Below are positions 1-10,175 of a stretch of 64,000 nt of DNA, in pieces. The position numbers and the translations under genes were made by a program. The stretch comes from Siphonodentalium dalli (taxonomy: Eukaryota; Mollusca; Scaphopoda; Gadilida; Siphonodentaliidae). Where the stretch lies: assembly GCA_032622095.1 (NCBI GenBank), contig CP136062.1:228978578-229042577 (forward strand), read 5' to 3'. The notes under the pieces were generated by a model, which had not been told where the DNA came from, did no database searches, and saw only the letters and a program-made list of their open reading frames with translations. The first letter of the stretch is position 1. Every line of letters starts with the position of its first letter.

Positions 1-123
1 CTTTGCGAAAAATATATAAATATATAAAAGATATCATTTATCTCGCGAGGTGAATCAGATAAAATGGAACCACGCGTAAATAGTTTGGTTAATATCAGTG
101 TGGTTGGTCGGTTTATAGATTTG

Positions 124-199
124 TTTTTTTTATTTAAAACAAATAAAATGAACTTGGGTCGGGTTACGGGAAACACGCATTCATTTTGTTTTGGCCTTA
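124..199 (+). repeat. Short dispersed repeat, inverted partner at 10090-10182
   Basis: The block contains the motif GGGAAACACGCATTCATTTT and reads into GTTTTGGCC. The reverse complement of 10090-10182 carries the same landmarks in the same order, with one extra stretch of about 20 bp. Similarity stops on the inner side just after GTTTTGGCC. The two copies flank the LTR element, but the right copy also abuts a tandem-core element, so this may be two unrelated copies of one dispersed repeat rather than a transposon's ends. Confidence 0.55.
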
Positions 200-386
200 T
201 TATTAAAGGTAGACTATATATATTAAAGGATGACATCGTGTTTATTTGATTTGTACATCATATCTGAATAATTTAAATTGGTGAATTAATGGGGGAATGG
301 ACCTTTTTGTGAGTGAGAAATTGATTTATCTAGCTGCTGTAGTTCTTACTTTTTCCAGTCAAAATTTAGCTGTGGGACAGCCCTGT

Positions 387-622
387 TGTGGCATCTTTTG
401 GTCGGCGTCTGACGCCGGTAACTTTGACACAGATGTCAAAGGTCACGAACGAATGGCCCGACACTTGAAACTGACCATCTGAACCATGAACACCTCGAAT
501 ATCGGAGAAGCAAACGCTAATACAGGGACTTGCCGGCCGGCACGAAAAGGATCCAACATATGATACTCTATGTAAGTAGATCTGGGATAAATGCGGGCAA
601 GTTGAGTAGTAACGACACTACA
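387..622 (+). repeat. 5' LTR of the gag-only retrotransposon
   Basis: It starts TGTGGCATCTTTTGG, ends GACACTACA, and reads identical to the copy at 8578-8813. It contains a small perfect hairpin, CGGCGTCTGACGCCG. It is preceded by CTGT, the left copy of the target duplication. Confidence 0.92.
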
Positions 623-1534
623 AAATGGCACTGCGACCAAACGAATTGTTCGGGAAATTCTTGCGGTTTATTTGCGTTGGCACCGCACATGGCTGTCAGT
701 GTAAAGTCATGAACGCTGGGATTATTTCTGAGTCCCATTTTCAAATCCGGGGACATCCGTCCCGTCTTGAATCGTTGGTTGATTCCTATCTATTTTTGGT
801 AAATTACCAATACAATTTCTGCTAAATTACAGCAGTTTGGCGCAAAAATACTTGCCCGTTATTTCCAGATTTACTTGCAAAATTTTGAGATAGATTTTGT
901 CGGGAATCTTATATCGTCGTGTTCACGCACTTCGTCGTTGTCCATATATCGTTTCGGGAGCTTCCTTGGATATAACCCAAGTTTCCTCCCAGAATTGTCT
1001 GTTTTTGTTGTTTCTTTGTGGCATTTTTGTCAAATTATTTTGGACATTTTTTGCCCGCCGATTTTTTCTTTTTTTTGGGGTTCTGGCCCGTTACATTTGC
1101 ATTTTAGGGCATCATTGTTAGTGAAGCCCTCTTACTTCAGGCATTTCCATTTTTTGACGGAAAATGAGTGACATTTTGCGATTTTCACACAAATGTTAGT
1201 TTTTGGTGAACTTGGCCATTTTTTGCATCATTTTTTGAATGAAAATGTGGCATCCTGCTATTATATGTCGAATTTCAATGAAATGGGGCTACTATTCGGA
1301 GTAACTGCCATTTAGAATATTAAACTGGCAATTTTGGTTCCAATTTGGAAACATTTTCCATCGCTGGCACTTAGGAATTTTGCCAAGTGTGTTTGATCAT
1401 ACAATATTTTGGGGTTTTCTGAAATTAGTAGAACAGCCTCTTGCACTCATTGGTTGGTCATTTTGTTTATTCGGTCGTGTACTCTTTCTTTCATGCCAGG
1501 TGTCATTTTTGAAGGGAGGGTGAGATAGACTTAA
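623..1534. other. Untranslated leader of the LTR element
   Basis: About 0.9 kb between the 5' LTR and the gag-like ATG. It is T-rich with short overlapping ORFs of up to 98 codons in several frames, none with recognisable composition or motif. I see no gene here. Confidence 0.5.
626..640 (+). other. Candidate primer binding site
   Basis: TGGCACTGCGACCAA begins 3 bp after the 5' LTR. It opens with TGG, the complement of a tRNA 3' CCA, as primer binding sites do. I could not assign it to a particular tRNA. Confidence 0.4.
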
Positions 1535-2162
1535 ATGACCCAAAGCCATATTTATTTACCCTCAACTAGGGTAGGGGATCAAAGGATACCGTGTCATAGT
1601 GAGGCCTTCACTGGCCCGAAGAAACAAATGTCTCTGGTTCCTATCAACAATCAGTCTGATGATTTCGCCCAGTACGATGGCGACCGACATTCTCGCCGCT
1701 TGTATCGAGACACATACCGTGCAAATTATAATGCCGAGGTTTCGGGGAGGGGGCATGGAGGGGCAAATAGGGCTACGAGCCCAGTTGATTTCGACCTTGA
1801 ACAAGATTTCCGCGATCTTCGCGTTGATCGTAACTCTCGACCATCACGGGGTCGTGATAGTAGAAATCGCGACCAGCCACAGCGACGCGATAGATCAAAT
1901 GTTCATTCTCGTAGTGGTCGGCAACATAGCCCAGTAAACAGGGCTGTGGAAAATCAAGGGGGGCGACAACAATCAAATAATGCCCAACCCAATCAGCATG
2001 GCCAGCACGACAGTGGGCGACGAGTTCATGATACGCGTGATTTCAGGGATGATCTCGTACAGGATGGGTTTCCATGGGGACAGTCTCAGTCCCGTGACAA
2101 TCATTCAAATAGGCAACCCAGATATAGAGATCGGGAGGGTTCGGCTGAAAATACCCGGGATA
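1535..2162 (+). pseudogene. gag-like ORF, 5' segment (interrupted by LINE)
   Basis: This is the N-terminal part of the element's single ORF, starting at the first ATG after the leader. Its 209 codons are rich in Arg, Asp, Ser, Gln and Asn, with recurring RD/DR dipeptides, which is typical of an intrinsically disordered, nucleic-acid-binding N terminus. The native frame is cut at 2162 by a LINE. The last 188 bp (1975-2162) recur exactly at 3786-3973, where the frame resumes. Taking one copy of the duplication, the two segments form an uninterrupted frame of 1189 codons plus a stop, so the insertion is the only lesion. In the present state this segment reads 16 codons into the LINE and stops at 2209. 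Confidence 0.75.
1975..2162 (+). repeat. Left copy of 188-bp target-site duplication
   Basis: Identical over 188 bp to 3786-3973. Flanking bases differ on both sides (C versus T before, C versus G after), so the duplication has sharp limits. It lies inside the gag-like frame and brackets the LINE exactly. Confidence 0.9.
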
Positions 2163-3152
2163 CCCATACACCAACCAGTATTAAATTTGGCCAACGAGAG
2201 CATAGATGAGGTGGAAACACATAAACATTTGGGTCTGACATTCAACCGGCAGGGGAAATGGAAAGACCATATAGAAGATATTGAAAATCGAGCGACCAAA
2301 AGAATGTACATACTGAGGAAATATAAATTTATCCTTGACAGAAGAACTTTAGAAAGAATCTATTTATCCTATATTCGACCTGTCTTGGAATATGCTTCCT
2401 CAGTATGGGATAACTGTACAGGCGAAGAAGCCAATTCTTTAGAAGATATTCAATACGAAGCAGCTAGACTAGTAACCGGTGGGACTAGAAGTTGTAATAA
2501 AGACATAGTTCTCCAAGAAATTGGTTGGGACACATTATCAAAACGGAGAGAACATTCTAAACTTGTACTATATTTTAAAATGACGAAAAAACTAACTCCC
2601 CCTTACTTATACAATGCTGTTCCGAATAAAGTATCGCGCACAAGTGGATATGACACGAGATCAGATGACCTTAGAGTACCTTTCTGCAACTCAGTTACTT
2701 ATCAGAAATCCTTTCTTCCACGATCTATCAATCTCTGGAACAAGTTAAAACCAGAAGCGAGGAACTGTGAAACACTCTCAGACTTTAAAGTTTTTCTGAA
2801 TAGCGGTACAAAAGAACGTCCTCGATATCTGGAATTTGCATATACGAGAGCAAGCCATATATACCATTGTCGACTAAGACTGGAATGCAGTAATTTAAAT
2901 CATGATCTTCACAGCAATCACTTGAGAGATAATCCGTTATGTATATGTGGTACCGAAGAAACAGCAGAACATTTTCTTTTTTATTGTCGCAGGTTCTCTG
3001 CTGAAAGAAATAGGTGCTTCGCAGGGTTAATAACCCGACCAGGCATAGCAACCCTGCTACACGGAAACAGCGAAGTATCACTGGAAGAGAATATAGATAT
3101 ATTTCTGAGGGTTCAAAAATTTATATTGTTGTCTAAACGATTCTCAAATTGA
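2163..3152 (+). pseudogene. LINE reverse transcriptase C-terminal fragment
   Basis: The frame is open from the junction to a stop at 3152. It begins just before the conserved KHLGLTFNRQGKWKDHI segment that follows the RT palm in jockey/CR1-like LINEs. It continues with the YLSYIRPVLEYASSVWD segment and then a distal Cys/His motif (CICGTEETAEHFLFYC; C-x-C-x8-H-x4-C), all usual for the end of ORF2. The endonuclease and RT catalytic blocks (including the YADD region) are absent, so it cannot act alone. No frameshift or stop is seen across about 330 codons, so this is a recent truncated copy. It sits in a different frame from the gag-like ORF that it splits. Confidence 0.85.
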
Positions 3153-3486
3153 ACTTTACCCAAGTCGCTCTCCGTATAAATACGTAAAAATAAGTTTAAA
3201 TAAGTTTAAATAAGGCGAGTGTACAAAGGCCCATTATCACATAGAAGTGACTATATATACAGCACAACTCAGAAAACTAGAAAATATCTCTTATTTCCTA
3301 TTCTGTCTTCGGGCATGACAACCTAGAGTTGCTCGTAATAAATATATACATACAATGCATCACTCTTGTCGTATCGATCGTGAAACGTTAATTATACTAT
3401 GTTTATTGTAAACTGACCGAGTGGGGTCAATGGTCAGGTCACAAACAAACAAACAGGTAGTAACAATTCAGTTCAACTGATGCGTG

Positions 3487-3533
3487 GACTGCCCAACAGT
3501 GACCCATTATTATGGGTTACTGTTGGACAGTCT
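3487..3533 (+). other. Stem-loop in LINE 3' UTR
   Basis: Arms of about 20 bp (3487-3506 and 3513-3533), GGACTGCCCAACAGTGACCC against its near-complement, with a 6-base loop and two mismatches. A 3' stem-loop may be read by the LINE's own RT; that role is inferred. Confidence 0.6.
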
Positions 3534-3774
3534 ATGCCCCAGACGGCTGACAATGATAATAATAAGATAGTAAAATTTAAACAAAAACAAGATCTAACTG
3601 GGAAAAGAACATTATGAAAAAGCAATAAAGACACCACCACATGTGTATGACAAAGATGGGGAAATGGCTAATATAAGCATCACACTTTCTGCCAAATCCC
3701 ATTCTCTAAAATAATTGTCTTTATGTATATTATACAACTCTGTTAATTAATGTGCATGATTTAGAGAAATAAAT

Positions 3775-6700
3775 ATGTTTACACTAAATAATGCCCAACC
3801 CAATCAGCATGGCCAGCACGACAGTGGGCGACGAGTTCATGATACGCGTGATTTCAGGGATGATCTCGTACAGGATGGGTTTCCATGGGGACAGTCTCAG
3901 TCCCGTGACAATCATTCAAATAGGCAACCCAGATATAGAGATCGGGAGGGTTCGGCTGAAAATACCCGGGATAGGTTTCCACGTGGACAGTCTCAGTCCT
4001 GTGACGATCGTCCATACAGGCGACCCAGATATAGAGTTCGCGATGGGTCGGATGATTATGATCGGTATGATGGGTTTCGCCGTGGCCGGTCTCCATCCGG
4101 TGATGACCGTACAAATAGGCGTCCCCGAAATAGAAATCGCGACGACCATGATAATCGCGCTGATTCAGATTTTGAGTGCCGTACGCCGGAAAGACAGGCC
4201 CAGTTTGGGGGCCGTCGTGACCAAGACAATAATGAGAATCATTGGGATCGGGAAAGGGGTCGGCCTGGCCCAGCCTTTCATATGGGCCGGGGCCCTCAAG
4301 GTATCAGATTAAATGATAATGACCGATTTGATGCAAACAACAATAGGGATCCTAGACCACGACGGGCTTCAAGAGTTCCCAACACTTTGGAATACGATGG
4401 CAGCCAAGGCTGGCAGCCCTCTCAATTTCAGGAGTTATTTCTGGATCGGTTAGATAGATACAATTTCCGCACACAAGATGAAGAAGTACGTTATTTGGGA
4501 AACTGTCTATATGGATGGGCCAAAAAGTGTTTTGTTGAAATGTTGAACAGTGATCCCTCAATGGGGGTAGATGATTTGTTGGTTGAGTTACAATGGGAAT
4601 CTTCACAAAGGGATGCATCCCGAAATGACTCCAAATGCAGCAATAGGGATTATGGCCCATGGTTTGCCTCTGATAGTTACCTTTCAGAATCGGATCAGTC
4701 ATACAGTTCCCATGAGAACTACTCGAATGTCAGTCACGAGTTTGATTATAACATAAATACAAGCTGGGACATTGACTATGATTTGTCCCGTCAATATAAT
4801 AATTATTCCACTGCCGTCTGTGAAAATGCAGACTGGAAAATAACTTCGGATGGCCAAGAGTATTTTGACAATGAAACTTCTGTATCGGATTCAGTATTGA
4901 AATCACAGCAGTTTGAGAATTCTGTGTACACAATTTCTGAGGGCGCATCAAATAAATATGTGAGGCCAAAACACAGGGCTCATAAGAAATTGGAAGCACA
5001 TCAGTATACTATTGGTGCCAGCACTAGTACTTGCCAAACGCTTTCTTGGGATCCTGGTGACTCGATGGGCGACTATAGGTCTGCCCAGTTAAACAAATCG
5101 ACCAAACTAGCAGATCCCAGATTTTGTAATCTGGCACAGTATAAAAGTAGTAAATCTAATTGCAATATTGTTGATGTACAGAATCAAAATGCAAAAGGCT
5201 CATCCTCTGGGTACTTGCCTCCTGAATCATCATGCAAGGGTGCTTTTCAATTGAGTGCTCAGTACAATCATCCTGTGTTCACTTCCGAATCAAATTCTGG
5301 GAATATTTTTCCCACTAATCAACTGACAAAGCTTGATACAGTTAACGTCAGCTCACAAGACAATTCATTTGGCACTTGCCAAGTGAGCACAGTGGAAAAT
5401 AGGCAAGTTTCTCTTTCATATGAACACCATTTGAACACAAGGGAATCGTCACAGTCGTCGCCCAATGACTGTCTGAGTGTTCCCGTTAACCCAGTGTGTC
5501 AGAACAATTCAAATGCACTTGAGTCACAAAGCGAAATGGGCGTGTTGGATGACCGCACGTCTCATGATTATGGGAGTTTTGATTCCCAATTTCATGTGAG
5601 TGAGAATTCAGTTACGCCCGGTTCAGCCTCTGGTGACGACCCGAGAGAAATTGCAGTCACACAATTAAATCATGCAGAAAACCTTTCTAGTTGTGGTGAT
5701 GACTCGGAAGTGATTTGTTCCAAAATAAATCCACTTGCACCCAACTCAATTTCACATGAACATCTTTGTGGAACAGACTGCCACATTACAGCAGAATCAC
5801 AGGTATTCTCAAGTCCTGTCAAAAGTGAACCCCGTGACACAGGGAATCCAATAGTTCCCATTAGGGTGGTCACTGACTTGCAAGATACATGTGATTTCCA
5901 AAGTATTCCAACATTTGACAAATTTTGTGAAGAAATTGAAAGCTGCAATGAAGTTGTGCATTCAGATGGGAGATCACTCCCAGTAACAGAAAGTAAAGAA
6001 CCTCTGTTGTGGAAAGCATGGATGAATGGCACATCACTGTCTTCAGACATGGTTAATGCTAATTTGGAAATTGCACACTCTTCAAATATCCATAGAAGTA
6101 CAGGGACACCTGTGAATATGGATTCTAATTTTGTAGAAGTTGATCTTGCATGTAATAGGGCACATTGCCCTGTACCTCCTGGTGTCACTTCATCGGAATT
6201 ACATGTAAATCATTCTGTCCCTGCAGACGGGCTCACTGGCCCGACACATCTGAATGCAATTGTCGTGTCGCATTCTGAAAACAATACTCTGGTATCTAAA
6301 GGCAGAAATGAAACAAAACATATAACATTAGGTACAGATTCATCAAACTCTCAGTCTTGCAATTGTACTGAGGTTGATCAAATAACATACAGGGATTCTA
6401 ATCCCTCTGGTACATCCATCAATGCACACATCACGGCATTGGGTGGCAATACTGATACTTTCCAGCAAGATAACAAGTTTCTCTCACAAAATGATAAGTA
6501 CGTGTACACCACACAGTCCAAACAGTGGGCTGACTGCGGTGAGCCCAATTCAACTGCTGTGACCAACAGCATACATGTACATCACCTTGGCACTCCTCAT
6601 ATGACCATAGCATTTGAAGAGATTGGAAATGTTGACTATGGTTTTCTGGCAGGGTTGTCAAATGAGAATAACCCGATAGTTGTGGATCATAAGAAGTCCT

Positions 6701-6915
6701 GTAAATGTATCTTTCATGGCGACAGACCGCTGTCAGGTACACTGTTTCTGTCAGATGGTAAAGACAATCTGACAGGTGGCATTCACTTCAGAATTAATGT
6801 GGGCCACAAATATCGAACATCGCATTTTGGGCTTTCAGATTGGATCGGGCAGATGGTTCTTGCCCGAAAGACAAGCCTGCAAGCAATTTCGTTGGCCACA
6901 AATAAACAAAACTAA
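3775..6915 (+). CDS. gag-like ORF, 3' segment, with capsid-like region and long disordered tail
   Basis: 1046 codons from an ATG supplied by the LINE end; native element sequence begins at 3786. Residues 1-200 are Arg/Asp/Asn-rich with internal repeats (variants of QSQSRDNHSNRQPRYR), probably RNA-binding. Residues about 201-276 (nt 4375-4602) carry a capsid-like pattern: LEYDGSQGWQPSQFQELFL, then DEEVRYLGNCLYGWAKKCF, then a leucine-rich helix, matching the Y-x-G..W..F...L..Y pattern of Ty3-type gag. The remaining ~770 residues are Ser/Asn/His/Asp-rich and apparently disordered. I see no CCHC zinc knuckle, no DTG/DSG protease motif and no RT. The frame is intact over 3.1 kb, so selection or recent insertion has kept it open. 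A tail this long is unusual for a gag protein; its function is unknown. Confidence 0.7.
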   Translation: MFTLNNAQPNQHGQHDSGRRVHDTRDFRDDLVQDGFPWGQSQSRDNHSNRQPRYRDREGSAENTRDRFPRGQSQSCDDRPYRRPRYRVRDGSDDYDRYDGFRRGRSPSGDDRTNRRPRNRNRDDHDNRADSDFECRTPERQAQFGGRRDQDNNENHWDRERGRPGPAFHMGRGPQGIRLNDNDRFDANNNRDPRPRRASRVPNTLEYDGSQGWQPSQFQELFLDRLDRYNFRTQDEEVRYLGNCLYGWAKKCFVEMLNSDPSMGVDDLLVELQWESSQRDASRNDSKCSNRDYGPWFASDSYLSESDQSYSSHENYSNVSHEFDYNINTSWDIDYDLSRQYNNYSTAVCENADWKITSDGQEYFDNETSVSDSVLKSQQFENSVYTISEGASNKYVRPKHRAHKKLEAHQYTIGASTSTCQTLSWDPGDSMGDYRSAQLNKSTKLADPRFCNLAQYKSSKSNCNIVDVQNQNAKGSSSGYLPPESSCKGAFQLSAQYNHPVFTSESNSGNIFPTNQLTKLDTVNVSSQDNSFGTCQVSTVENRQVSLSYEHHLNTRESSQSSPNDCLSVPVNPVCQNNSNALESQSEMGVLDDRTSHDYGSFDSQFHVSENSVTPGSASGDDPREIAVTQLNHAENLSSCGDDSEVICSKINPLAPNSISHEHLCGTDCHITAESQVFSSPVKSEPRDTGNPIVPIRVVTDLQDTCDFQSIPTFDKFCEEIESCNEVVHSDGRSLPVTESKEPLLWKAWMNGTSLSSDMVNANLEIAHSSNIHRSTGTPVNMDSNFVEVDLACNRAHCPVPPGVTSSELHVNHSVPADGLTGPTHLNAIVVSHSENNTLVSKGRNETKHITLGTDSSNSQSCNCTEVDQITYRDSNPSGTSINAHITALGGNTDTFQQDNKFLSQNDKYVYTTQSKQWADCGEPNSTAVTNSIHVHHLGTPHMTIAFEEIGNVDYGFLAGLSNENNPIVVDHKKSCKCIFHGDRPLSGTLFLSDGKDNLTGGIHFRINVGHKYRTSHFGLSDWIGQMVLARKTSLQAISLATNKQN
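3786..3973 (+). repeat. Right copy of 188-bp target-site duplication
   Basis: Exact copy of 1975-2162. It restores the gag-like frame after the LINE. Confidence 0.9.
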
Positions 6916-8577
6916 ACTGGATAGTACAGGCAGAACTCTCACTTCTCACTGCTCCCTGGTACCGGTATTATAGACACACAAACAAGGTTAAAGGGCATAT
7001 ATTTTTTGCCCTGTCGAATTTGATCTCATATAGTGGACTCAATTTTTTGGGCAATATTTTCATTTGACGGGTGACAGTGATTGTGCTATAATACCCTATA
7101 TTATTATATAAGCCATATAAGGCCTAGTTTTAAGAGTAGAGGGAGGGGGTGAGAGGTCTATATTAATAGTACATAGAAAATCGGATGGGGACTCGGTCCC
7201 CGCGAACCAGATCCCTAGTTATCAGGTTCTAAAATTAGAGGGAGTAGTGACCATGTGTACATGTAGTGGGTACTTGTACTGTTTTCTGTAAATGCAGGTA
7301 TCTGCTTCGGTGGTTGAGTGGGGAGTTTGTTCCCAGTTGTTACGTTTAGGGTGGGATACATCAGATATCACCCACCACACAGGGGGCGTCACTTTGGAAA
7401 GTGATCCCAGATTCTGGTTAGTAGGCGGCAGTTGGGTCCCTGACCTGGGATTTGTCAGCGTTAAACTTTACCTATTGAAAATTGGGTTTTGGGCGGGATG
7501 TACCCGTATCTCTACTAATGAACGGTGGTTAGTGGTTATATCGCCCGTTATGACTCATGACATCAATATGGAGAACCGGATATGTATATGTATGCATTCT
7601 ACATTTTAGGGGTGGGAACTCTGTCCCCAGTTAGCATATATGACCATATTTTGTGGGGCATTGCCCAGAACTAATATTCAAGTATTGTTGTGGGCTGACA
7701 AGCTAAAAGCCCAACCATCTACTGCTCAATGGAGTAATGCTAAATAAGGTCCCATGGGATGTTTATATCTGTCTACGCCATGGGGCCTGCATAAGTGTGG
7801 CATGGTGTGGAAAGTGGGCTATGGCCCAGAGTTGGACTATTTACCCTCACAAGTCTATTTTCTGCATACAAGTAGATGTGCCGTACCTGCTAATTTATAT
7901 GCATTTGTTTAGTTTATAGTGTATATATCATACATTTTTGGGGGTCATGGAGTACACCATACCCCGTTGATATAGCAATTTCGTGGTTTGTTGATCCAAG
8001 TTTTGTGGATTCAGCATACCAGTATGTCCTGTAAATAGGAGGGTTGTGTTTTTGAATAATTATAACTTATTTTTGATATCATTCTAGCTGCAATGCTTAT
8101 ATTATACTGGTATACACAAAAGCCTACTAAAGTCTGTCCAAAACCTCTGTACATGTTTCTGATAAAGCCGGATAGTAGTATATACACATATGGGTCAAGG
8201 TGTGTAGTGCGTGGTAGAGGGTGCGAATATCAAGGTAGGTGGGCTCCGAAGCTGTGAACCCAGAAGGCTATTCCAGAGTGTAAAGGGTAGCAGGTTCCAT
8301 ATTTAGGAGGCTGTATGTGTGGGTATGTCGGTGGGACCTGTGCGGGTCCCGATACGGGACCTTCGGAGGTGCCAATGCTTATGTTTATTTTTATATCTGT
8401 ATATGTCGATGCTAGTCATTTTGGGGGTGGTCATTTATAGTAGTTCGCAAGATATTTTGTATTTGGGGGGTGGACATTTTTATCAAAGATAAATTAATTG
8501 GAATTAAACCCCAAAAGCTGGCCCGTGAAAACCCTAGTCCTTGGAGGGGGGGCCTTGGTTTGAAAACTTGGGGGATT
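6916..8577. other. Non-coding 3' interior of LTR element
   Basis: 1.66 kb from the ORF stop to the 3' LTR. The longest ORF is 105 codons (7292-7609), with no recognisable motif. Nothing resembling pol in any frame was seen. Purine-rich G-runs near 8544-8552 and 8570-8574 fit a polypurine tract next to the LTR. Confidence 0.55.
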
Positions 8578-8813
8578 TGTGGCATCTTTTGGTCGGCGTC
8601 TGACGCCGGTAACTTTGACACAGATGTCAAAGGTCACGAACGAATGGCCCGACACTTGAAACTGACCATCTGAACCATGAACACCTCGAATATCGGAGAA
8701 GCAAACGCTAATACAGGGACTTGCCGGCCGGCACGAAAAGGATCCAACATATGATACTCTATGTAAGTAGATCTGGGATAAATGCGGGCAAGTTGAGTAG
8801 TAACGACACTACA
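8578..8813 (+). repeat. 3' LTR of the gag-only retrotransposon
   Basis: Reads identical to 387-622, begins TG, ends CA, and is followed by CTGT at 8814-8817. Confidence 0.92.
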
Positions 8814-9295
8814 CTGTCGTACAATTTCAACACAATTCAGTGTGGATGTATTAAAAAAAGTAAACACATAACCTTTGATTTTTCTTGCACTTTTGTGATC
8901 AACTAGTGTCAATCTAGCTGGGTAAACATCAATGGAATAGCCTGTAGGCTTAAATTCAGAGAATTCGGTCGAAACGTTAACACTATCGCTATGGAAAACC
9001 ATTTAGTTAAGTGATTCCTCTAAACTGAACACAACAAAATAACTGGTTCTCAGAATTAGATAACACATATGAGCGTTTGCATGAAACAGCGTCTGGTTGA
9101 TACTTTCTGTTCTCTAGAGTGTTCTCCTCAATGCTTGTGCGATGGAACAGGTAGAATTATATCTTTATACTTGTCACGCATATCCAGGACATATATAATG
9201 TACCTGAAATACATGTATGCCCAAATTTTGCAGTTCCAAATTAATTATATAACAAATGTCCAAGTCCAAATTAATTCTTTATAACAAAATAATTA

Positions 9296-9411
9296 ATTGA
9301 AATTTTATACCGGTTGTTGATCAATATCCATGGGAATTTATACATTTAGGCTTAGTGTATATAGATTCTCATGGATATTGATCAACAACTGGTATAATTA
9401 TGAAATTTTAT
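9296..9411. repeat. Short inverted-repeat (MITE-like) hairpin
   Basis: The left arm near 9300-9336 contains TTGTTGATCAATATCCATGG. The right arm, 9366-9410, is its reverse complement with few mismatches, separated by about 30 bp. It is a compact fold-back sequence with no coding capacity. Confidence 0.7.
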
Positions 9412-10175
9412 TGTTTCAGTTTTTATCCACGACTTGTAGGGTTCAATTTGTAACAAGTAATAACAACACTTATGTGGTGTTGAGAAATATTAATAGTTTA
9501 ATACCCCATAATCTATTGGGACATCCTTGGCACAACAATAGTTGTCCCCAAAAATTCTCAGACGTGCCCCTGCTGTCATGCTTACCTAAGAATATTCCTT
9601 TGCATATCCTTTACATGTACCGGGTACATACAGGTACCTGTATGTGGGATTATAATATGTCATTTTTTTAAATTAGATTTACCCGGTATAACATTTAAGT
9701 TAACATATAAACTAGTTTTGCTCAAAGCCTGCAATACTCATGAATGGTATTAATTTTCCAGTCCTCGAAATTGGCCATGGAAATAAGCAATGCCGTGGGA
9801 AATGCCATTGCCAAATTGTTAAATCTAACATGCCACATCATTAAATTAGCTGGAACTTTTTCCTAATTTCAAGCGCTGATTTGAAGTGCGCTAATTTAAA
9901 ACTGACTGAATAATAGTACAATTTAAAGAATTAGGCACAAACTGGTGGGAATAAAGTGGTTTATCACATAATTAACCCACACAACCAACTTCATTATTAT
10001 TGGTGAAGACACACGTGTAATATTAACGCGTGCGATGTATCATGACATCATGCCATTATTTAATGACTTGCGATCGCTGAAGTTTATGAGGCCAAAACAA
10101 AATGAATGCGTGTTTCCCATAACCCGACCGACAGTCTTCAAACCCCGACCCATGTTCAATTTATTGGTTTTAAAT

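Larger units (their letters stand above)
2163..3785 (+). mobile_element. 5'-truncated non-LTR retrotransposon (LINE)
   Basis: A 1623-bp insertion between the two 188-bp repeats. It starts within the reverse transcriptase C-terminal region and runs through a stop at 3150-3152 and a roughly 630-bp 3' UTR. There is no long poly(A); the UTR contains short TAAGTTTAAA repeats near 3186 and a strong hairpin at 3487-3533. 5' truncation with flanking target duplication is the normal outcome of target-primed reverse transcription. The exact clade within the jockey/CR1/I-like group cannot be set from this fragment. The LINE's last bases supply an ATG (3775) in frame with the downstream gag-like ORF. Confidence 0.85.
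387..8813 (+). mobile_element. LTR retrotransposon with gag-like ORF and no pol
   Basis: Two identical 236-bp direct repeats (387-622 and 8578-8813) begin with TG and end with CA. They are bounded outside by CTGT at 383-386 and 8814-8817, which is a 4-bp target duplication. A purine-rich stretch with G-runs precedes the right repeat, as expected of a polypurine tract. The interior holds one long ORF on the plus strand whose middle resembles a retrotransposon capsid domain. No protease, reverse transcriptase, RNase H or integrase motif is visible between 6916 and 8577, so the copy looks non-autonomous, comparable in layout to the TR-GAG class described in plants. A LINE with a 188-bp target duplication interrupts it; without that insertion the element would be about 6.6 kb. 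Identical LTRs imply very recent insertion. Confidence 0.88.

Noticed and set aside
1980-3152. 390-codon ORF treated as one protein
   Set aside because: Its first ~60 codons are an off-frame reading of gag-like DNA; only the LINE part from 2163 is real.
7292-7609. 105-codon ORF inside the LTR element as a second gene
   Set aside because: No motif, no upstream signal, and atypical composition; probably chance.
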